DNA of 64,000 nucleotides from the NCBI RefSeq assembly GCF_902859855.1, contig NZ_CADIKH010000002.1, positions 124,001 through 188,000 on the forward strand, given 5' to 3'. Numbering within the stretch: position 1 is the stretch's first letter; every line of letters starts with the position of its first letter. The position numbers were made by a program, and so were the translations under genes. Source of the DNA: Paraburkholderia humisilvae. GTDB taxonomy: Bacteria; Pseudomonadota; Gammaproteobacteria; Burkholderiales; Burkholderiaceae. Under the pieces are notes generated by a model. The model was not told the origin of the DNA and did no database searches. It worked only from the letters and a program-made list of their open reading frames with translations. Below, piece after piece: positions 43,751 to 54,199 of the stretch.

Positions 43751-45637
43751 ATGACAGACAATCATCACGCGCCCAAGCAGCCCTTGTCCGCGCTCGCGGT
43801 CGCTGCGATCGGGGTCGTCTTCGGCGACATCGGCACGAGCCCGCTGTATTCGCTGAAAGAAGCGTTCAGCCCATCACATGGCATTCCACTGACTCAGGAT
43901 TCGATTCTCGGTGTTATTTCGCTGCTGTTCTGGGCGATCGTCGTGGTGGTGAGCGTCAAGTACGTGCTGTTCGTGATGCGTGCGTCGAATAACGGCGAAG
44001 GCGGCGTGCTTGCACTGATGGCACTGGCGCTGCGTTCATTCGATGCACGTACCCGGGCGGCAGGTTTGCTCACGATGCTCGGTATTTTCGGTGCCTGCAT
44101 GTTCTACGGTGACGCGGTGATCACGCCGGCCATCTCCGTGATGTCGGCGGTCGAAGGTCTCGAGATCGCCGCGCCGAAACTGACCCATCTGGTGCTGCCG
44201 CTGACGATGGTGATCCTGCTGCTGCTGTTCTGGATCCAGCGGCATGGCACCGCGACAGTGGGCCGCATGTTCGGGCCGATCATGGTGCTGTGGTTCATCA
44301 CGCTCGCGGTGCTCGGGCTGTCGCACATTCTGCAGTCGCCGGAAGTGATCGCCGCGCTCAATCCTTACTACGCGGTTTCATTCATGTCTGCGCATCTGCT
44401 GCAGGCTTACGTCGTGCTCGGCTCGGTCGTGCTGGTGCTAACCGGCGCCGAAGCGCTCTATGCGGACATGGGCCACTTCGGCGCGCAGCCGATTCGCGTG
44501 GCGTGGTATGTGCTCGTGATGCCGTCGCTGGTGCTGAACTACTTCGGGCAGGGCGCGCTGCTGATGCACGACCCGAAAGCGATTGAAAACCCGTTCTATC
44601 TGCTCGCGCCCGATTGGGCGTTGCTGCCGCTCGTCGTGCTGTCGACGGTGGCGACCGTGATTGCGTCGCAAGCGGTGATCTCCGGCGCATATTCGTTGAC
44701 GAGCCAGGCGATTCAACTCGGTTATGTGCCGCGCATGAAGATCCTGCATACGTCGGAGCTGGCGATTGGGCAGATCTACGTGCCGGTCGTCAACTGGATG
44801 CTGTTGTTCATCATCATGTGCATCGTGATCGGCTTCAAGAGCTCGGACAATCTCGCGGCCGCGTATGGCATCGCCGTGACCGCGACGATGGTGATCACCA
44901 CCGTGCTCGCGTGCGTCGTGATGGTCAAGGTATGGAACTGGAACAAGCTGGTGGTCGCGCTGATCATCAGTGGGTTGTTGCTGGTCGACCTCGGCTTCTT
45001 TGGTGCGAATCTGCTGAAGGTGGCCGACGGCGGCTGGTTGCCGCTTGGCATTGGCGCGCTACTGTTCTTCCTGCTGATGACGTGGTTCAAAGGTCGCATG
45101 ATCGTCAAGGAACGCACGGCCGCCGACGGTATTCCGCTGATGCCGTTCGTGCAAGGGCTGCTTGCGCATCCGCCGCATCGTGTGTCGGGCACCGCGATCT
45201 ATCTGACCGGCAGCGCGTCGCTCGTGCCGGTGAGCCTGTTGCACAACCTGAAGCACAACAAGGTGCTGCATGAGCGCACGATCTTTCTGACTTTTGTCAC
45301 GCGCGATATTCCGTACGTCGAACAAACGGACCGGCTGACGGTCAAGGATGTCAGTGGCGGCCTCTTTCTTGTGAAGGCCGCGTATGGCTTCAATGAAACG
45401 CCCGACGTGAAGGCGGTGCTGGAAGAGGTCGGGCGCATGCACGACATGACCTTCGAACTGATGGATACCTCGTTTTTCCTCGCGCGCGAAACGGTGGTGC
45501 CGACGCAATTGCCGGGCATGTCGGTGTGGCGTGAGCGCGTGTTCGCGTGGATGCACCAGAATGCCGCGAAGCCGACCGATTTCTTTAGCATTCCGGCGAA
45601 TCGGGTCGTCGAGTTGGGGACGAAGATCGAGATTTGA
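43751..45637 (+). CDS. kup: potassium transport system protein Kup
   Basis: Potassium uptake permease, probably a K+/H+ symporter as in the KUP/HAK family. The 628-residue protein has the family N-terminus [26 protein letters not shown], twelve hydrophobic segments through about residue 430, and a cytoplasmic C-terminal domain ([22 protein letters not shown] [12 protein letters not shown] near 478). It is a single-gene unit flanked by terminators. Confidence 0.97.
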   Translation: MTDNHHAPKQPLSALAVAAIGVVFGDIGTSPLYSLKEAFSPSHGIPLTQDSILGVISLLFWAIVVVVSVKYVLFVMRASNNGEGGVLALMALALRSFDARTRAAGLLTMLGIFGACMFYGDAVITPAISVMSAVEGLEIAAPKLTHLVLPLTMVILLLLFWIQRHGTATVGRMFGPIMVLWFITLAVLGLSHILQSPEVIAALNPYYAVSFMSAHLLQAYVVLGSVVLVLTGAEALYADMGHFGAQPIRVAWYVLVMPSLVLNYFGQGALLMHDPKAIENPFYLLAPDWALLPLVVLSTVATVIASQAVISGAYSLTSQAIQLGYVPRMKILHTSELAIGQIYVPVVNWMLLFIIMCIVIGFKSSDNLAAAYGIAVTATMVITTVLACVVMVKVWNWNKLVVALIISGLLLVDLGFFGANLLKVADGGWLPLGIGALLFFLLMTWFKGRMIVKERTAADGIPLMPFVQGLLAHPPHRVSGTAIYLTGSASLVPVSLLHNLKHNKVLHERTIFLTFVTRDIPYVEQTDRLTVKDVSGGLFLVKAAYGFNETPDVKAVLEEVGRMHDMTFELMDTSFFLARETVVPTQLPGMSVWRERVFAWMHQNAAKPTDFFSIPANRVVELGTKIEI

Positions 45638-45672
45638 CGCATTCGAGCGAGTACGTCGCGGCACCCACCGAC

Positions 45673-45709
45673 GCAAAAGCCCATGCACATCGCGTGCATG
45701 GGCTTTTGC
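45673..45709. terminator. bidirectional terminator between kup and tex
   Basis: A perfect 16-base-pair stem (45673-45688 with 45694-45709) with loop ATCGC, AAAA at one base and TTTT at the other. The convergent genes kup and tex share it. Confidence 0.92.
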
Positions 45710-45807
45710 TTTTCTGGCTGGGTGCAAGTTGCTAAGGCAGCCCAACGCGCAGTCAAGCGCGCGCAGCCAAACGCGCAGCCACCTCGCGCGTTTTCTCAGC
45801 CGTTGGG

Positions 45808-48156
45808 CTAGCGCTGCTTGAGCTTCGCGAAGGCCGCCGCCATTGCGCCAGTCGGTTCCGGCTCGCGCGAGCGCTGCGCTCCGCGTGCGCCGCCGCCCGG
45901 GCGGCCCGCGCCGCCACGGTCGTTCTGTGCGCTGCCGCCACCGCGGGAACTCGTATTGCCAGCCGCGAAGTCGTCATCGAGGCGCATCGTCAGCGAAATG
46001 CGCTGCCGCTTCACATCGACTTCGAGCACCTTCACTTTGACAATCTGACCGGCTTTCACGACTTCGTGCGGGTCCTTGATGAACTTCGTCGACATCGCGG
46101 ACACGTGGACGAGGCCGTCCTGATGGACGCCGACATCGATAAACGCGCCGAATGCCGCGACGTTCGTGACGACGCCTTCGAGCACCATGCCCGGCGACAG
46201 GTCCGAGATTTTTTCGACGCCTTCACGGAACGTCGCGGTCTTGAATTCGGGACGCGGGTCGCGGCCGGGTTTTTCGAGCTCCGACAGAATGTCGCGCACG
46301 GTCGGCAAACCGAAGCGGTCGTCGACGAACTCGGTCGGCACAAGGCGCGATAGTGCGTCGCGATTGCCGAGCACGTCACTGACCTGCTTGCTGATTCTCG
46401 CGAGCATCCGCTCGACGAGCGGATATGCTTCCGGGTGCACCGACGAACGGTCAAGCGGGTTCTCGCCGCTGTTGATCCGCAGAAAGCCGGCGGCCTGTTC
46501 GAACGTTTTGTCACCCAGGCGCGGCACCTTGCGCAGATGCTCGCGCGACGGGAACGGCCCGTTCGCATCGCGGTACTCGACGATATTGCGCGCGAGCGTC
46601 GCATTGAGACCCGACACGCGTGCGAGCAGCGCAACCGACGCGGTGTTCGCATCGACGCCGACGGCGTTCACGCAGTCTTCGACGACCGCATCGAGCGAAC
46701 GCGCGAGTTCACGCTGGTTGACGTCGTGCTGGTATTGCCCGACGCCGATTGCCTTCGGCTCGATCTTGACGAGCTCGGCCAGCGGGTCCTGCAGACGCCG
46801 CGCAATCGACACCGCGCCGCGCAGCGAGACGTCGAGTTCCGGAAATTCCCGGGCAGCCAGTTCGGATGCCGAATAAACCGACGCGCCTGCTTCGGACACG
46901 ACGATTTTCTGCAGGTTGAGCTCGGGATGGCGCGCGATCAGCTCGCTGGCGAGCTTGTCCGTTTCGCGCGACGCGGTGCCGTTGCCGATGCTGATCAGCT
47001 CCGCCTGGCACTGGGCGGCTATCCGCGCGAGCTTCGCGATCGACCCGTCCCAGTCGCGGCGCGGCTCGTGCGGGTAGATCGTATCGGTGGCGAGCACCTT
47101 GCCGGTGCGATCGACGACCGCGACCTTTACCCCGGTACGCAGGCCCGGGTCCAGGCCGATCACCGCCTTCGGGCCAGCCGGCGCCGCGAGCAGCAGGTCT
47201 TTCAGATTGCGTGCGAACACGCGGATCGCTTCGTGTTCGGCCTGTTCGCGCAGATTTGTCAGCAGTTCATTTTCGATATGCGGCTGCACCTTCACACGCC
47301 AGCACCAGCGGCAGACGTCGGCGAGCCATTTGTCGGCCGGGCGCGCCTGATTCGCGATGCCGAAGTGGTGCGCGATCATCGCTTCGCCCGGGTGCGGCAC
47401 CTGCGCATCGAGCTCTTCGCCCAGACCGAGCTTCACGAGCAGCACGCCCGCATTGCGACCCCGGAAGAGGGCGAGCGCGCGGTGCGACGGCACGGTCTTG
47501 ATGGTTTCCGCATAGTCGTAGTAGTCGCGGAATTTTTCGCCTTCTTCGCCTTCCTTGCCCTCGATGACCGACGACGACACGACGCCCTGGTTGAACAGGT
47601 AATCGCGCAGTTTGCCGAGCAGTTCCGCGGTTTCGCCGAACTGCTCGGACAGAATGTCGCGCGCACCGTCGAGCGCGGCTTTCACGTCGGCTACACCGTT
47701 GTCGGCGTTCACGTACTGCGCGGCTTCGCTTTGCGGGTCGAGCATCGGATTGGCGAGCAGCGCCTGCGCGAGCGGCTCGAGGCCGGCCTCGCGGGCGATC
47801 TGCGCACGCGTGCGGCGCTTCGGCTTGTAAGGCAGATAAAGGTCTTCGAGCACCTGTTTGCTGTCCGCGGCTTCGATCGCCGTGCGCAGTTCGTCGGTGA
47901 GCTTGCCTTGCTCGTCGATGCTGGCGACGATCGTCGCGCGCCGGTCTTCAAGTTCACGCAGATAGAGCAGGCGTTCTTCGAGATTGCGTAATTGGGTGTC
48001 GTCCAGATTCCCGGTGACTTCCTTCCGGTATCGGGCGATGAACGGAACGGTCGAACCTTCATCGAGGAGTTGCACGGCCGCTGCCACCTGACGAGGCTGG
48101 ACTGACAGTTCGGTGGCGATGCGCTGGACGATCTTGAGTGCTACGGTTTCCGTCAT
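45808..48156 (-). CDS. tex: Tex-family transcription accessory / RNA-binding protein
   Basis: Conserved S1-domain protein related to eukaryotic Spt6. The 782-residue product starts at ATG 48156 ([14 protein letters not shown]). Parts: N-terminal helical Tex domain, YqgF-like RNase H fold near 330 ([19 protein letters not shown]), helix-hairpin-helix region ([21 protein letters not shown]), and an S1 RNA-binding domain near 648-715. The C-terminus is an Arg/Gly-rich tail ([21 protein letters not shown]), which may add nucleic-acid affinity. A longer upstream frame has no support. Confidence 0.95.
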   Translation of the reverse strand: MTETVALKIVQRIATELSVQPRQVAAAVQLLDEGSTVPFIARYRKEVTGNLDDTQLRNLEERLLYLRELEDRRATIVASIDEQGKLTDELRTAIEAADSKQVLEDLYLPYKPKRRTRAQIAREAGLEPLAQALLANPMLDPQSEAAQYVNADNGVADVKAALDGARDILSEQFGETAELLGKLRDYLFNQGVVSSSVIEGKEGEEGEKFRDYYDYAETIKTVPSHRALALFRGRNAGVLLVKLGLGEELDAQVPHPGEAMIAHHFGIANQARPADKWLADVCRWCWRVKVQPHIENELLTNLREQAEHEAIRVFARNLKDLLLAAPAGPKAVIGLDPGLRTGVKVAVVDRTGKVLATDTIYPHEPRRDWDGSIAKLARIAAQCQAELISIGNGTASRETDKLASELIARHPELNLQKIVVSEAGASVYSASELAAREFPELDVSLRGAVSIARRLQDPLAELVKIEPKAIGVGQYQHDVNQRELARSLDAVVEDCVNAVGVDANTASVALLARVSGLNATLARNIVEYRDANGPFPSREHLRKVPRLGDKTFEQAAGFLRINSGENPLDRSSVHPEAYPLVERMLARISKQVSDVLGNRDALSRLVPTEFVDDRFGLPTVRDILSELEKPGRDPRPEFKTATFREGVEKISDLSPGMVLEGVVTNVAAFGAFIDVGVHQDGLVHVSAMSTKFIKDPHEVVKAGQIVKVKVLEVDVKRQRISLTMRLDDDFAAGNTSSRGGGSAQNDRGGAGRPGGGARGAQRSREPEPTGAMAAAFAKLKQR

Positions 48157-48377
48157 AAGGCTTTGATGTTCCTGCCGGATTCGATCTGGGGCCGCTTCAT
48201 GCACCTGCATGCGATGTTGTCGCTGGGTGCGCTGTGTGTCGGCGTTGCCGCTTCGGCACGGCGCGCTCGGCGCGTGGCGGCCGGGGTGGCTGACGCTGCG
48301 AATGAAGCTCCTGAAGCAGCGGGGCATTTTGCCATAAATGCCGGGGCGCTCAAGCGCAGGATGTTAGAATTTGGGGC

Positions 48378-49451
48378 ATGTCCCGTTGCCTATCTACGAC
48401 GTTGCCCACCTTCCGTTTTCCGCTTGCCGCGCGTGTGCCGGTTGTCCTGACACCTTTGTTCGCGCGGGTTTCGGCCTCGTGGTTTTGCGCCCGGTTCAGG
48501 GTTCCGCTGGTCGTCGTCAAGCGTGTGTCCCATGCGGGCACGGTGGCGGTGTGGGCGCTGGGCGCGGCGCTTGCCGTGCCGCTGCCCGCCGCCGCGCAGC
48601 AGCAGCCGGCGGCGCACGCGGTATCCGGCGCGGCGGCGCATGGAACGGTCGGCGCGGGGGCCGTCGAGGGCGCGGATGCCCCGGTTGCGACGGCGCAAGG
48701 TACGGATGATGCGGGCGCCGCGCAGACATCGGCGGTGGAGAAATCGTTCGAGGCGCGCCAGCAGGCGCTCGACGCGCGCACCGCACAGAACAACTACGAT
48801 TTCGCGGTCAAACAGCACGACTGCTACAGCCGGTTCTTTGTCAATCATTGCGTGAACAACGCGCGCGACGCGATGCGCGCGGTGCAGGCCGACATTCGCC
48901 GCGAACAGCTCGTGCTCGACGACGAAAAACGCGCCGAGCACGCGCGTCAACGCGACGAGCAGCAGGCGCTGCAGCAGGCGCAAGACGCAGAGGAAGCGCC
49001 GCAGCGTGCCGCGCAGGACGCACGCAACCAGCAGGCGTATGACGACAAGCAGCGCCAGCACGCGCTGGATGAGGCACAGCGCCAGGCGGAAGCGCCGCAG
49101 CGCGCAGCGAACGAGCAGGCGTACGAGCAGAAGCAGCGCCAGCACGCGCTCGATCAGGCGCAGCGCGGTATCAGCCCGACCCAGGCGGCAGCCAACCAGC
49201 AGGCGTACGATCAGAAGCAGGCCGACTTCCAGCGTCAGCTCGATCAGGCGCATCAGCAGGCGGCGCAGAAGGCACAGGAACGCGTCGAGAAACAGCAGCA
49301 CTACGAGCAGAAGCAGATCGACGCCGCGCAGCATAAGAAGGACGTCGAGGAGCGCCAGAGGCAGGCTGCGGAGAAGGCGCAGCAAAAGCAACAGGACGAG
49401 CTGAAACAGCAACAGCAGCAGCTCGAGCAACCGCAGCAACAGCAGCAGTAG
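48378..49451 (+). CDS. exported Gln-rich coiled-coil protein, hypothetical
   Basis: I do not recognise a named function. From ATG 48378 the protein is 357 residues; a GTG at 48528 would start right at a clean signal peptide (VSHAGTVAVWALGAALAVPLPAAAQ) ending in AAAQ. After an Ala/Gly-rich linker comes a region with two cysteines (KQHDCYSRFFVNHCVNNARDAM), then about 180 residues of charged Gln-rich helix. The helix holds repeats of NQQAYDxKQRQHALDxAQR (three to four copies between about 212 and 285) and ends in poly-Gln. A periplasmic coiled-coil or TolA-like spacer is plausible. Confidence 0.75.
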   Translation: MSRCLSTTLPTFRFPLAARVPVVLTPLFARVSASWFCARFRVPLVVVKRVSHAGTVAVWALGAALAVPLPAAAQQQPAAHAVSGAAAHGTVGAGAVEGADAPVATAQGTDDAGAAQTSAVEKSFEARQQALDARTAQNNYDFAVKQHDCYSRFFVNHCVNNARDAMRAVQADIRREQLVLDDEKRAEHARQRDEQQALQQAQDAEEAPQRAAQDARNQQAYDDKQRQHALDEAQRQAEAPQRAANEQAYEQKQRQHALDQAQRGISPTQAAANQQAYDQKQADFQRQLDQAHQQAAQKAQERVEKQQHYEQKQIDAAQHKKDVEERQRQAAEKAQQKQQDELKQQQQQLEQPQQQQQ

Positions 49452-49568
49452 ACCGTAGCAGCGACAGCAGTCACGCGTTTCAGGCCGGACAGCAACCTCG
49501 AGCGAGGGGCGCGCACGATGGCTCTTATCGGGCCGCGCGCACTTCGCCCATTCTGGGAGGAGGCGAGC

Positions 49569-49781
49569 ATGCGCGCTCATCACGTCAACGCGGAAACACT
49601 TCGCGACCGCATTCTGCAACTGGAATCGGAGCACAGTGGGCTCGATCGGATGATCGACCGGATGTCGGATGAGCCCGGCGTCGACGACCTCGAACTGCAG
49701 CGCCTGAAGAAACGCAAACTCAAACTGAAAGACACCATCATCCTGCTGCAATTGCAGCTCGAACCCGACGCGCACAGCTGA
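49569..49781 (+). CDS. DUF465 (YdcH-like) small protein
   Basis: A 70-residue helical protein of the DUF465 family. The start ATG 49569 has GGAGG nine bases upstream. The sequence LRDRILQLESEHSGLDRMIDRM followed by LQRLKKRKLKLKDTIILL matches the two-helix family pattern (quoted as separate motifs). Function unknown. It lies between the Gln-rich protein and the helicase on the same strand. Confidence 0.85.
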   Translation: MRAHHVNAETLRDRILQLESEHSGLDRMIDRMSDEPGVDDLELQRLKKRKLKLKDTIILLQLQLEPDAHS

Positions 49782-49857
49782 GTGCGGAACCTGGCAGGTG
49801 CCGGGGCCGCCCGCGCTTTTGCGATGCTGGCGCCGGATTTTGCAGGAACCGCTTGCC

Positions 49858-52173
49858 TTGAACGCACCGCTTGATTCTTCCTCCCGCAGCACGCCGGCCG
49901 CCGATGCGGCGCACGTCGACGCGCCTGGCACGAGCGCCAAAGATGCACTGCGCAGCGAGCGCAATGTCGCGGGCAGTGCGCTCGCGGCGTCGCTGACGCC
50001 GCGGCGCGCGGCCGAACTGAACGACATCTTTGCCGCCGATGGTCTGCTGGCCCGGCAGATCGACGGCTATCGGCCGCGCGCGTCGCAAATCGACATGGCA
50101 CGCGCGGTCGCGGCCGCGCTTGAAGCATCGGGCCGCGCGCAGCCCGAGCCGGCGATGTTCGACGCGCACGAGCGGCCCGCACGCCGCTTGCCGTCGTCCG
50201 GTGCGCAGCGCGCATCGCAGGACGCGGACGCGGGCGCGACGGACGAAGCCGACGCCGGCGAAAACACGCTGATCGTCGAAGCGGGGACCGGCACCGGCAA
50301 GACTTATGCGTATCTGGTGCCGGCGATGTTATGGGGCGGCAAGGTGGTCGTGTCGACCGGCACCAAGCATCTGCAGGATCAGCTGTTTCAGCGCGATATT
50401 CCGACTGTGCGCGATGCGCTCGCGGTGCCGGTGTCGGTTGCGATGCTAAAGGGCCGCGCCAACTACCTGTGCCACTATTATCTGCAGCGCACGGCCGACA
50501 ACGGCCGTTTGCCGTCGCGCCAGGAGACATCGTATCTGCAGGAGATCGTGCGATTCGCGAAAGTCACGCGCACCGGCGACAAGGCTGAACTCGCGAGCGT
50601 GCCCGAGACAGCCGCGGTGTGGTCGATGGTGACCTCCACGCGCGACAACTGTCTTGGCCAGGAATGCCCGCATTACAAGGACTGCTTCGTGATGCAGGCG
50701 CGCCGTGAAGCGCAGCAGGCTGATCTCGTCGTCGTGAATCACCATCTGTTTTTCGCCGATGTCATGCTGCGCGACACTGGCATGGCCGAACTGCTGCCAA
50801 CCGCGAACACCATCATCTTCGACGAAGCGCATCAGCTGCCCGAAACCGCGACGCTTTTTTTCGGCGAAACGCTGTCCACCGCGCAGTTGCTCGAGCTGGC
50901 ACGCGACTCGGTCGCTGAAGGCATCTCCCATGCGCGCGACGCGCTCGACTGGGTGAAGCTGGGCGCTGCGCTCGAGCGCGCGACGCGCGATGTGCGCCTG
51001 ACCTTCAAGGAAGATTCGCTGCGCGTGTCGGTCGCCCAGCTGGCCGGTGATCACCCGCTCTTTGCCGCACTCGATGCGGTGCACGTCGAGCTCGACGCGC
51101 TGGCGGCCGCGCTCGCCGCACAGGCCGAGCGTGCGGAATCGCTTGGCGCCTGTCTGCGGCGCGCGCGCGAACTGCAAGACTTGCTCGCAGGATGGACGGT
51201 GGCGCCGGCGTCATCGTCTGAACGCGTCGCGCGCGATGCGGATGCGAACGCCGCAACGCGTTCGGCCGATGCGAACGGCAGCCCGGACGGACAGACCGAG
51301 CCACACGAAAAGGTGCGTTGGATCGAAGTCTTCTTACACACGGTGCAATTGCACGAAACGCCGTTATCGGTCGCGCCCATTTTCGCAAGGCAGCGTGCCG
51401 GTGTGCCGCGCGCATGGGTGTTCACGTCGGCGACGCTGTCCGTGCGCGGCGATTTCACGCATTACGCGGCACAGATGGGCCTCAGCGCGCGTCGCTCGAT
51501 GACGCTGCCAAGTCCATTCGACTACGAGACGCAAGGGCTGCTGTATGTGCCGCGCAATCTGCCGCAACCGTCGTCGCCGATGTTCACCGACGCGGTGTTC
51601 GACGCCGCGTTGCCCGCCATCGAGGCGTCGGGTGGCGGCGTCTTCATGCTATGCACGACACTGCGCGCAGTCGATCGCATCGCTAACAGATTGCGCGATA
51701 CGATCGAAGCGCGCGGCTGGGATATGCCGTTGCTCGTGCAGGGCGACGCGAGTCGCACGGAGTTGCTCGAACGTTTTCGCGCGTACGGCAATGCGATTCT
51801 GGTCGGCAGTCAAAGCTTCTGGGAAGGCGTCGACGTGCGCGGCGACGCGTTGTCGCTCGTCGTGATAGACAAGCTGCCGTTCGCGCCGCCTGACGACCCG
51901 GTGCTGTCGGCCCGTCTCGATGCATTGACGAAGAAAGGGCTGAGTCCGTTCGCTGTGCATCAGCTTCCGCAAGCGGTGATCACATTGAAGCAGGGCGCCG
52001 GGCGTTTGATTCGCGCGGAGACCGATCGCGGCGTGCTGATGATCTGCGATACGCGACTTGTCGACAAGCCGTATGGCCGCCGGATCTGGCAAAGCCTGCC
52101 GCCCTTCAAGCGCACTCGCGAGATCGATGTTGTGCGTGAGTTCTTCGCGCAGCCAACGCCGCCTGCTTCTTAA
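49858..52173 (+). CDS. DinG/YoaA-type ATP-dependent iron-sulphur helicase
   Basis: XPD-like 5'-3' DNA helicase family. I take TTG 49858 (LNAPLDSSS) as start; AGGA lies 11 bases upstream. The 771-residue protein has Walker A GTGTGKT near 143-149, four iron-sulphur cysteines C205, C265, C270 and C276, the DEAH box D322-H325, and C-terminal motifs VFTSATL, SFWEGVDVRGDALSLVVIDKLPF (read in parts) and QGAGRLIR. The N-terminus and a mid-protein stretch near 455-480 are Ala/Asp-rich linkers. Such enzymes resolve R-loops, G-quadruplexes or replication blocks. Confidence 0.93.
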   Translation: MNAPLDSSSRSTPAADAAHVDAPGTSAKDALRSERNVAGSALAASLTPRRAAELNDIFAADGLLARQIDGYRPRASQIDMARAVAAALEASGRAQPEPAMFDAHERPARRLPSSGAQRASQDADAGATDEADAGENTLIVEAGTGTGKTYAYLVPAMLWGGKVVVSTGTKHLQDQLFQRDIPTVRDALAVPVSVAMLKGRANYLCHYYLQRTADNGRLPSRQETSYLQEIVRFAKVTRTGDKAELASVPETAAVWSMVTSTRDNCLGQECPHYKDCFVMQARREAQQADLVVVNHHLFFADVMLRDTGMAELLPTANTIIFDEAHQLPETATLFFGETLSTAQLLELARDSVAEGISHARDALDWVKLGAALERATRDVRLTFKEDSLRVSVAQLAGDHPLFAALDAVHVELDALAAALAAQAERAESLGACLRRARELQDLLAGWTVAPASSSERVARDADANAATRSADANGSPDGQTEPHEKVRWIEVFLHTVQLHETPLSVAPIFARQRAGVPRAWVFTSATLSVRGDFTHYAAQMGLSARRSMTLPSPFDYETQGLLYVPRNLPQPSSPMFTDAVFDAALPAIEASGGGVFMLCTTLRAVDRIANRLRDTIEARGWDMPLLVQGDASRTELLERFRAYGNAILVGSQSFWEGVDVRGDALSLVVIDKLPFAPPDDPVLSARLDALTKKGLSPFAVHQLPQAVITLKQGAGRLIRAETDRGVLMICDTRLVDKPYGRRIWQSLPPFKRTREIDVVREFFAQPTPPAS

Positions 52174-52283
52174 GATGCCGTGTGCATGCGCGAAGGCGAA
52201 CATGCAAAATGCGGGCGGTCAAGTCGTGCTGTCAATAGGTAGTCTGCAAAGCGGGTCGTCCACAAAAGCGCGGTTTGTAAAAG

Positions 52284-52312
52284 CAAAACGCCACGGAAAC
52301 CGTGGCGTTTTG
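52284..52312. terminator. bidirectional terminator between helicase and small lipoprotein
   Basis: A 13-base-pair stem CAAAACGCCACGG/CCGTGGCGTTTTG (52284-52296 with 52300-52312) with loop AAA, usable on both strands. A second GC-rich hairpin, GGGCTCGCC/GGCGAGCCC at 52357-52378, lies right after the lipoprotein stop. Confidence 0.85.
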
Positions 52313-52389
52313 TTTCGTGTTGTTTTGTGCGACAGACCCGCGCGGCCTGCCTGCACGGGCTCGCCTGACGGCGAGCCCTTCGCTACAGC

Positions 52390-52680
52390 TTACTGGCTTG
52401 CGCCCGAAGCCGGAGCGGCTGCCGAAGCAGCAGCGTCCGAAGCGGCAGCGCCTGCATCCGAAGCAGCACCCGCAGCCGAAGCAGCAGCGTCGCTCGCAGC
52501 AGCAGCGGCAGCGCCTGCGTCCGAAGCGGCAGCGCCAGCGTCCGAAGCAGCGGCAGCAGGTGCCGATGCAGCGGCGGCGTCGCTAGCCGGAGCAGCGGCG
52601 GTGTCGCTGCTGCCACTCTTGCTGCATGCAGCAAGAGCCATAGCCGCCAACAGAGATGCTACGAGGAGGGATTTCTTCAT
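52390..52680 (-). CDS. small Ala-rich lipoprotein
   Basis: A 96-residue protein with a textbook lipoprotein signal: MKKSLLVASLLAAMALAAC, lipidated cysteine at residue 19. The mature part is nearly all Ala, Ser, Asp and Gly in repeats of the type ASDAGAA. A GGACG ribosome site precedes ATG 52680. A TATAAT on the minus strand (52812-52817) suggests a leader of about 125 bases. Low complexity makes function unreadable; an abundant envelope spacer or adhesin-like lipoprotein is possible. Confidence 0.75.
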   Translation of the reverse strand: MKKSLLVASLLAAMALAACSKSGSSDTAAAPASDAAAASAPAAAASDAGAAASDAGAAAAAASDAAASAAGAASDAGAAASDAAASAAAPASGASQ

Positions 52681-52722
52681 GATCACGTCCTTTTATGGTT
52701 AAAGGTAAGCAACAGCGCAAAT

Positions 52723-52817
52723 TTACCGGTAATGTGCTCTAACACCGACCCGGGCCGCTGGTGGAGACGCACTTCATGAGTGTGAATCTTTCCCGTACGG
52801 CTTGGGCGGAAATTATA
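52723..52817 (-). promoter_or_regulatory. promoter and operator-like palindrome of the small lipoprotein
   Basis: On the minus strand TATAAT (52812-52817) is followed by about 125 bases of leader. Near the gene lies the perfect palindrome TTACCGGTAA (52723-52732). The region is AT-rich compared with its neighbours and contains no frame of note. Confidence 0.4.
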
Positions 52818-52911
52818 TGCACTTTCGTATCGACCGTCGACAAATCCGGGGCCAATACGTTGTAGTTCCCAGACAAAATCCCACGATTTCGGTATAACAG
52901 GCGGCGAAATC

Positions 52912-54168
52912 TTATCCTAGTTCGCCTACTTGTATCCAGCCCGCACAATACCATTCGTGAAGTCGTGCTGTCATCGATGGATGGCGCGAGAGTGTTACAA
53001 AGCGTTTCGCACTCAAACGACGTCGATCGGCCAGTTCAACGACCCACGATTTCGCGCCTGGAAGCGTGTTTTCTTCGCCATTCAGATAGTATGCACGCCG
53101 GTCGTAAAGCAGCACGCTTTTACGGTCCAGACGAATACCGGTTTTCGCTGCTTGCCTGATGAAACGTATCTCGTCGAGCGGCCGTTTTGGCGGATCGAAT
53201 ACAACGGTCGGTTTCGGCTCGCTGAGATACGCGCCGAGAAACGACGCGATGTCTCCGTCGTTCCATCTGATCTTAGCAAGGATCGCGCCCATCTTCCCGA
53301 CAAGCGCCGCGGGCACTTCCGCGGGCCGCGCGACGGCCGGCTGCTGAGGATCGCGGTAGCGTTCGGTTGAAACGTTTGCGTCCTGCTTTTCCGCGAGGTG
53401 ATAGAGGAATTGCGCGGTCAGCTCGCCGGCCGTTGGCGCACGAAAGCCAATTGAACAGGTCATGCATTCGCCCTGCGCGATACCGTCGTGGGCGATGTGC
53501 GGCGGCAAGTACAGCATGTCGCCCGGTTCGAGCAGCCATTCGGCGTCCGGTTCAAAGTGTTGTAGAACTTTCAACGGCAAGTCGGGCTTCAGCGACAGGT
53601 CGCGCTGCGCGCCGATGCGCCACAGACGCTTGCCGTGCACCTGCAGCAAAAACACATCGTACGAGTCGAAGTGCGGGCCGACGCCGCCGCCGTCGGTCGC
53701 GTAGGAAATCATCAGGTCATCGAGCCGTGCATCGGGGATGAAGCGGAAGCGCTCGAGCAGCATGCGCGCGCGCTCGTCATGCAGATCGACGCCTTGTACG
53801 AGTAACGTCCATGCACGCTGCTTCAGCGACGGCAATTCGTCGGGCGCGAACGGACCGTGCTCGAGTGCCCACTTGTTGCGCACATGCGTGATCAGCCGGC
53901 TCTCGACGACGTCGCGATCGGCGAGTTCGAACAGTTCGTCGCGGGTGAGCGGCGACGCGAGAGCGGGGAGTGCGCCGCGAATCAGAAGCGGTTTTTTCTG
54001 CCAGTAGCGGCGCATGAATTGCGCGGGGCTGAGGTTGCCCAACATCGCTGTCGGCACGTCGGGCGCGAGCGGCGCGAGGCCGTTGGCCAACGGTGGATGG
54101 AACAGTTGATGCGAGGAAATCCGGGCTGAACCTGGGCTGGCCGGTTCGGCATTGGGCCGCTTGAGCAT
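52912..54168 (-). CDS. RoxA/YcfD-type JmjC ribosomal protein hydroxylase (cupin)
   Basis: Fe(II)/2-oxoglutarate oxygenase family; E. coli YcfD hydroxylates an arginine of ribosomal protein L16. The 418-residue protein starts at ATG 54168 (MLKRPNAEP). The iron-binding triad is H166 and D168 (GPHFDSYDVF) with H227 (PPHIAHDG), followed by the family motif MTCSIGFRAP. The N-terminal FMRRYWQKKPLLIRGALP near 52 is also conserved. The C-terminal winged-helix-like part completes the family length. Substrate assignment here is by homology. Confidence 0.92.
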   Translation of the reverse strand: MLKRPNAEPASPGSARISSHQLFHPPLANGLAPLAPDVPTAMLGNLSPAQFMRRYWQKKPLLIRGALPALASPLTRDELFELADRDVVESRLITHVRNKWALEHGPFAPDELPSLKQRAWTLLVQGVDLHDERARMLLERFRFIPDARLDDLMISYATDGGGVGPHFDSYDVFLLQVHGKRLWRIGAQRDLSLKPDLPLKVLQHFEPDAEWLLEPGDMLYLPPHIAHDGIAQGECMTCSIGFRAPTAGELTAQFLYHLAEKQDANVSTERYRDPQQPAVARPAEVPAALVGKMGAILAKIRWNDGDIASFLGAYLSEPKPTVVFDPPKRPLDEIRFIRQAAKTGIRLDRKSVLLYDRRAYYLNGEENTLPGAKSWVVELADRRRLSAKRFVTLSRHPSMTARLHEWYCAGWIQVGELG

Positions 54169-54170
54169 CG

Positions 54171-54176
54171 TATAAT
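54171..54176 (+). promoter_or_regulatory. -10 element for the SlyD-like gene
   Basis: TATAAT, 23 bases before ATG 54200 and only two bases from the divergent oxygenase start at 54168. The two genes therefore share a very compact divergent promoter. No consensus -35 box was found. Confidence 0.55.
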
Positions 54177-54199
54177 GAGGGGTAATCTTGGAGAAACGA

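Noticed and set aside
46435..47991. 518-residue plus-strand frame inside tex
   Set aside because: Shadow of tex; tex has full domain content on the minus strand.
48390..50027. 545-residue minus-strand frame opposite the Gln-rich protein
   Set aside because: It is the Leu-rich complement of Gln codons. The plus strand has a signal peptide and sensible helical repeats, so the minus frame is treated as an artefact, though the low complexity of both makes this less certain than other cases.
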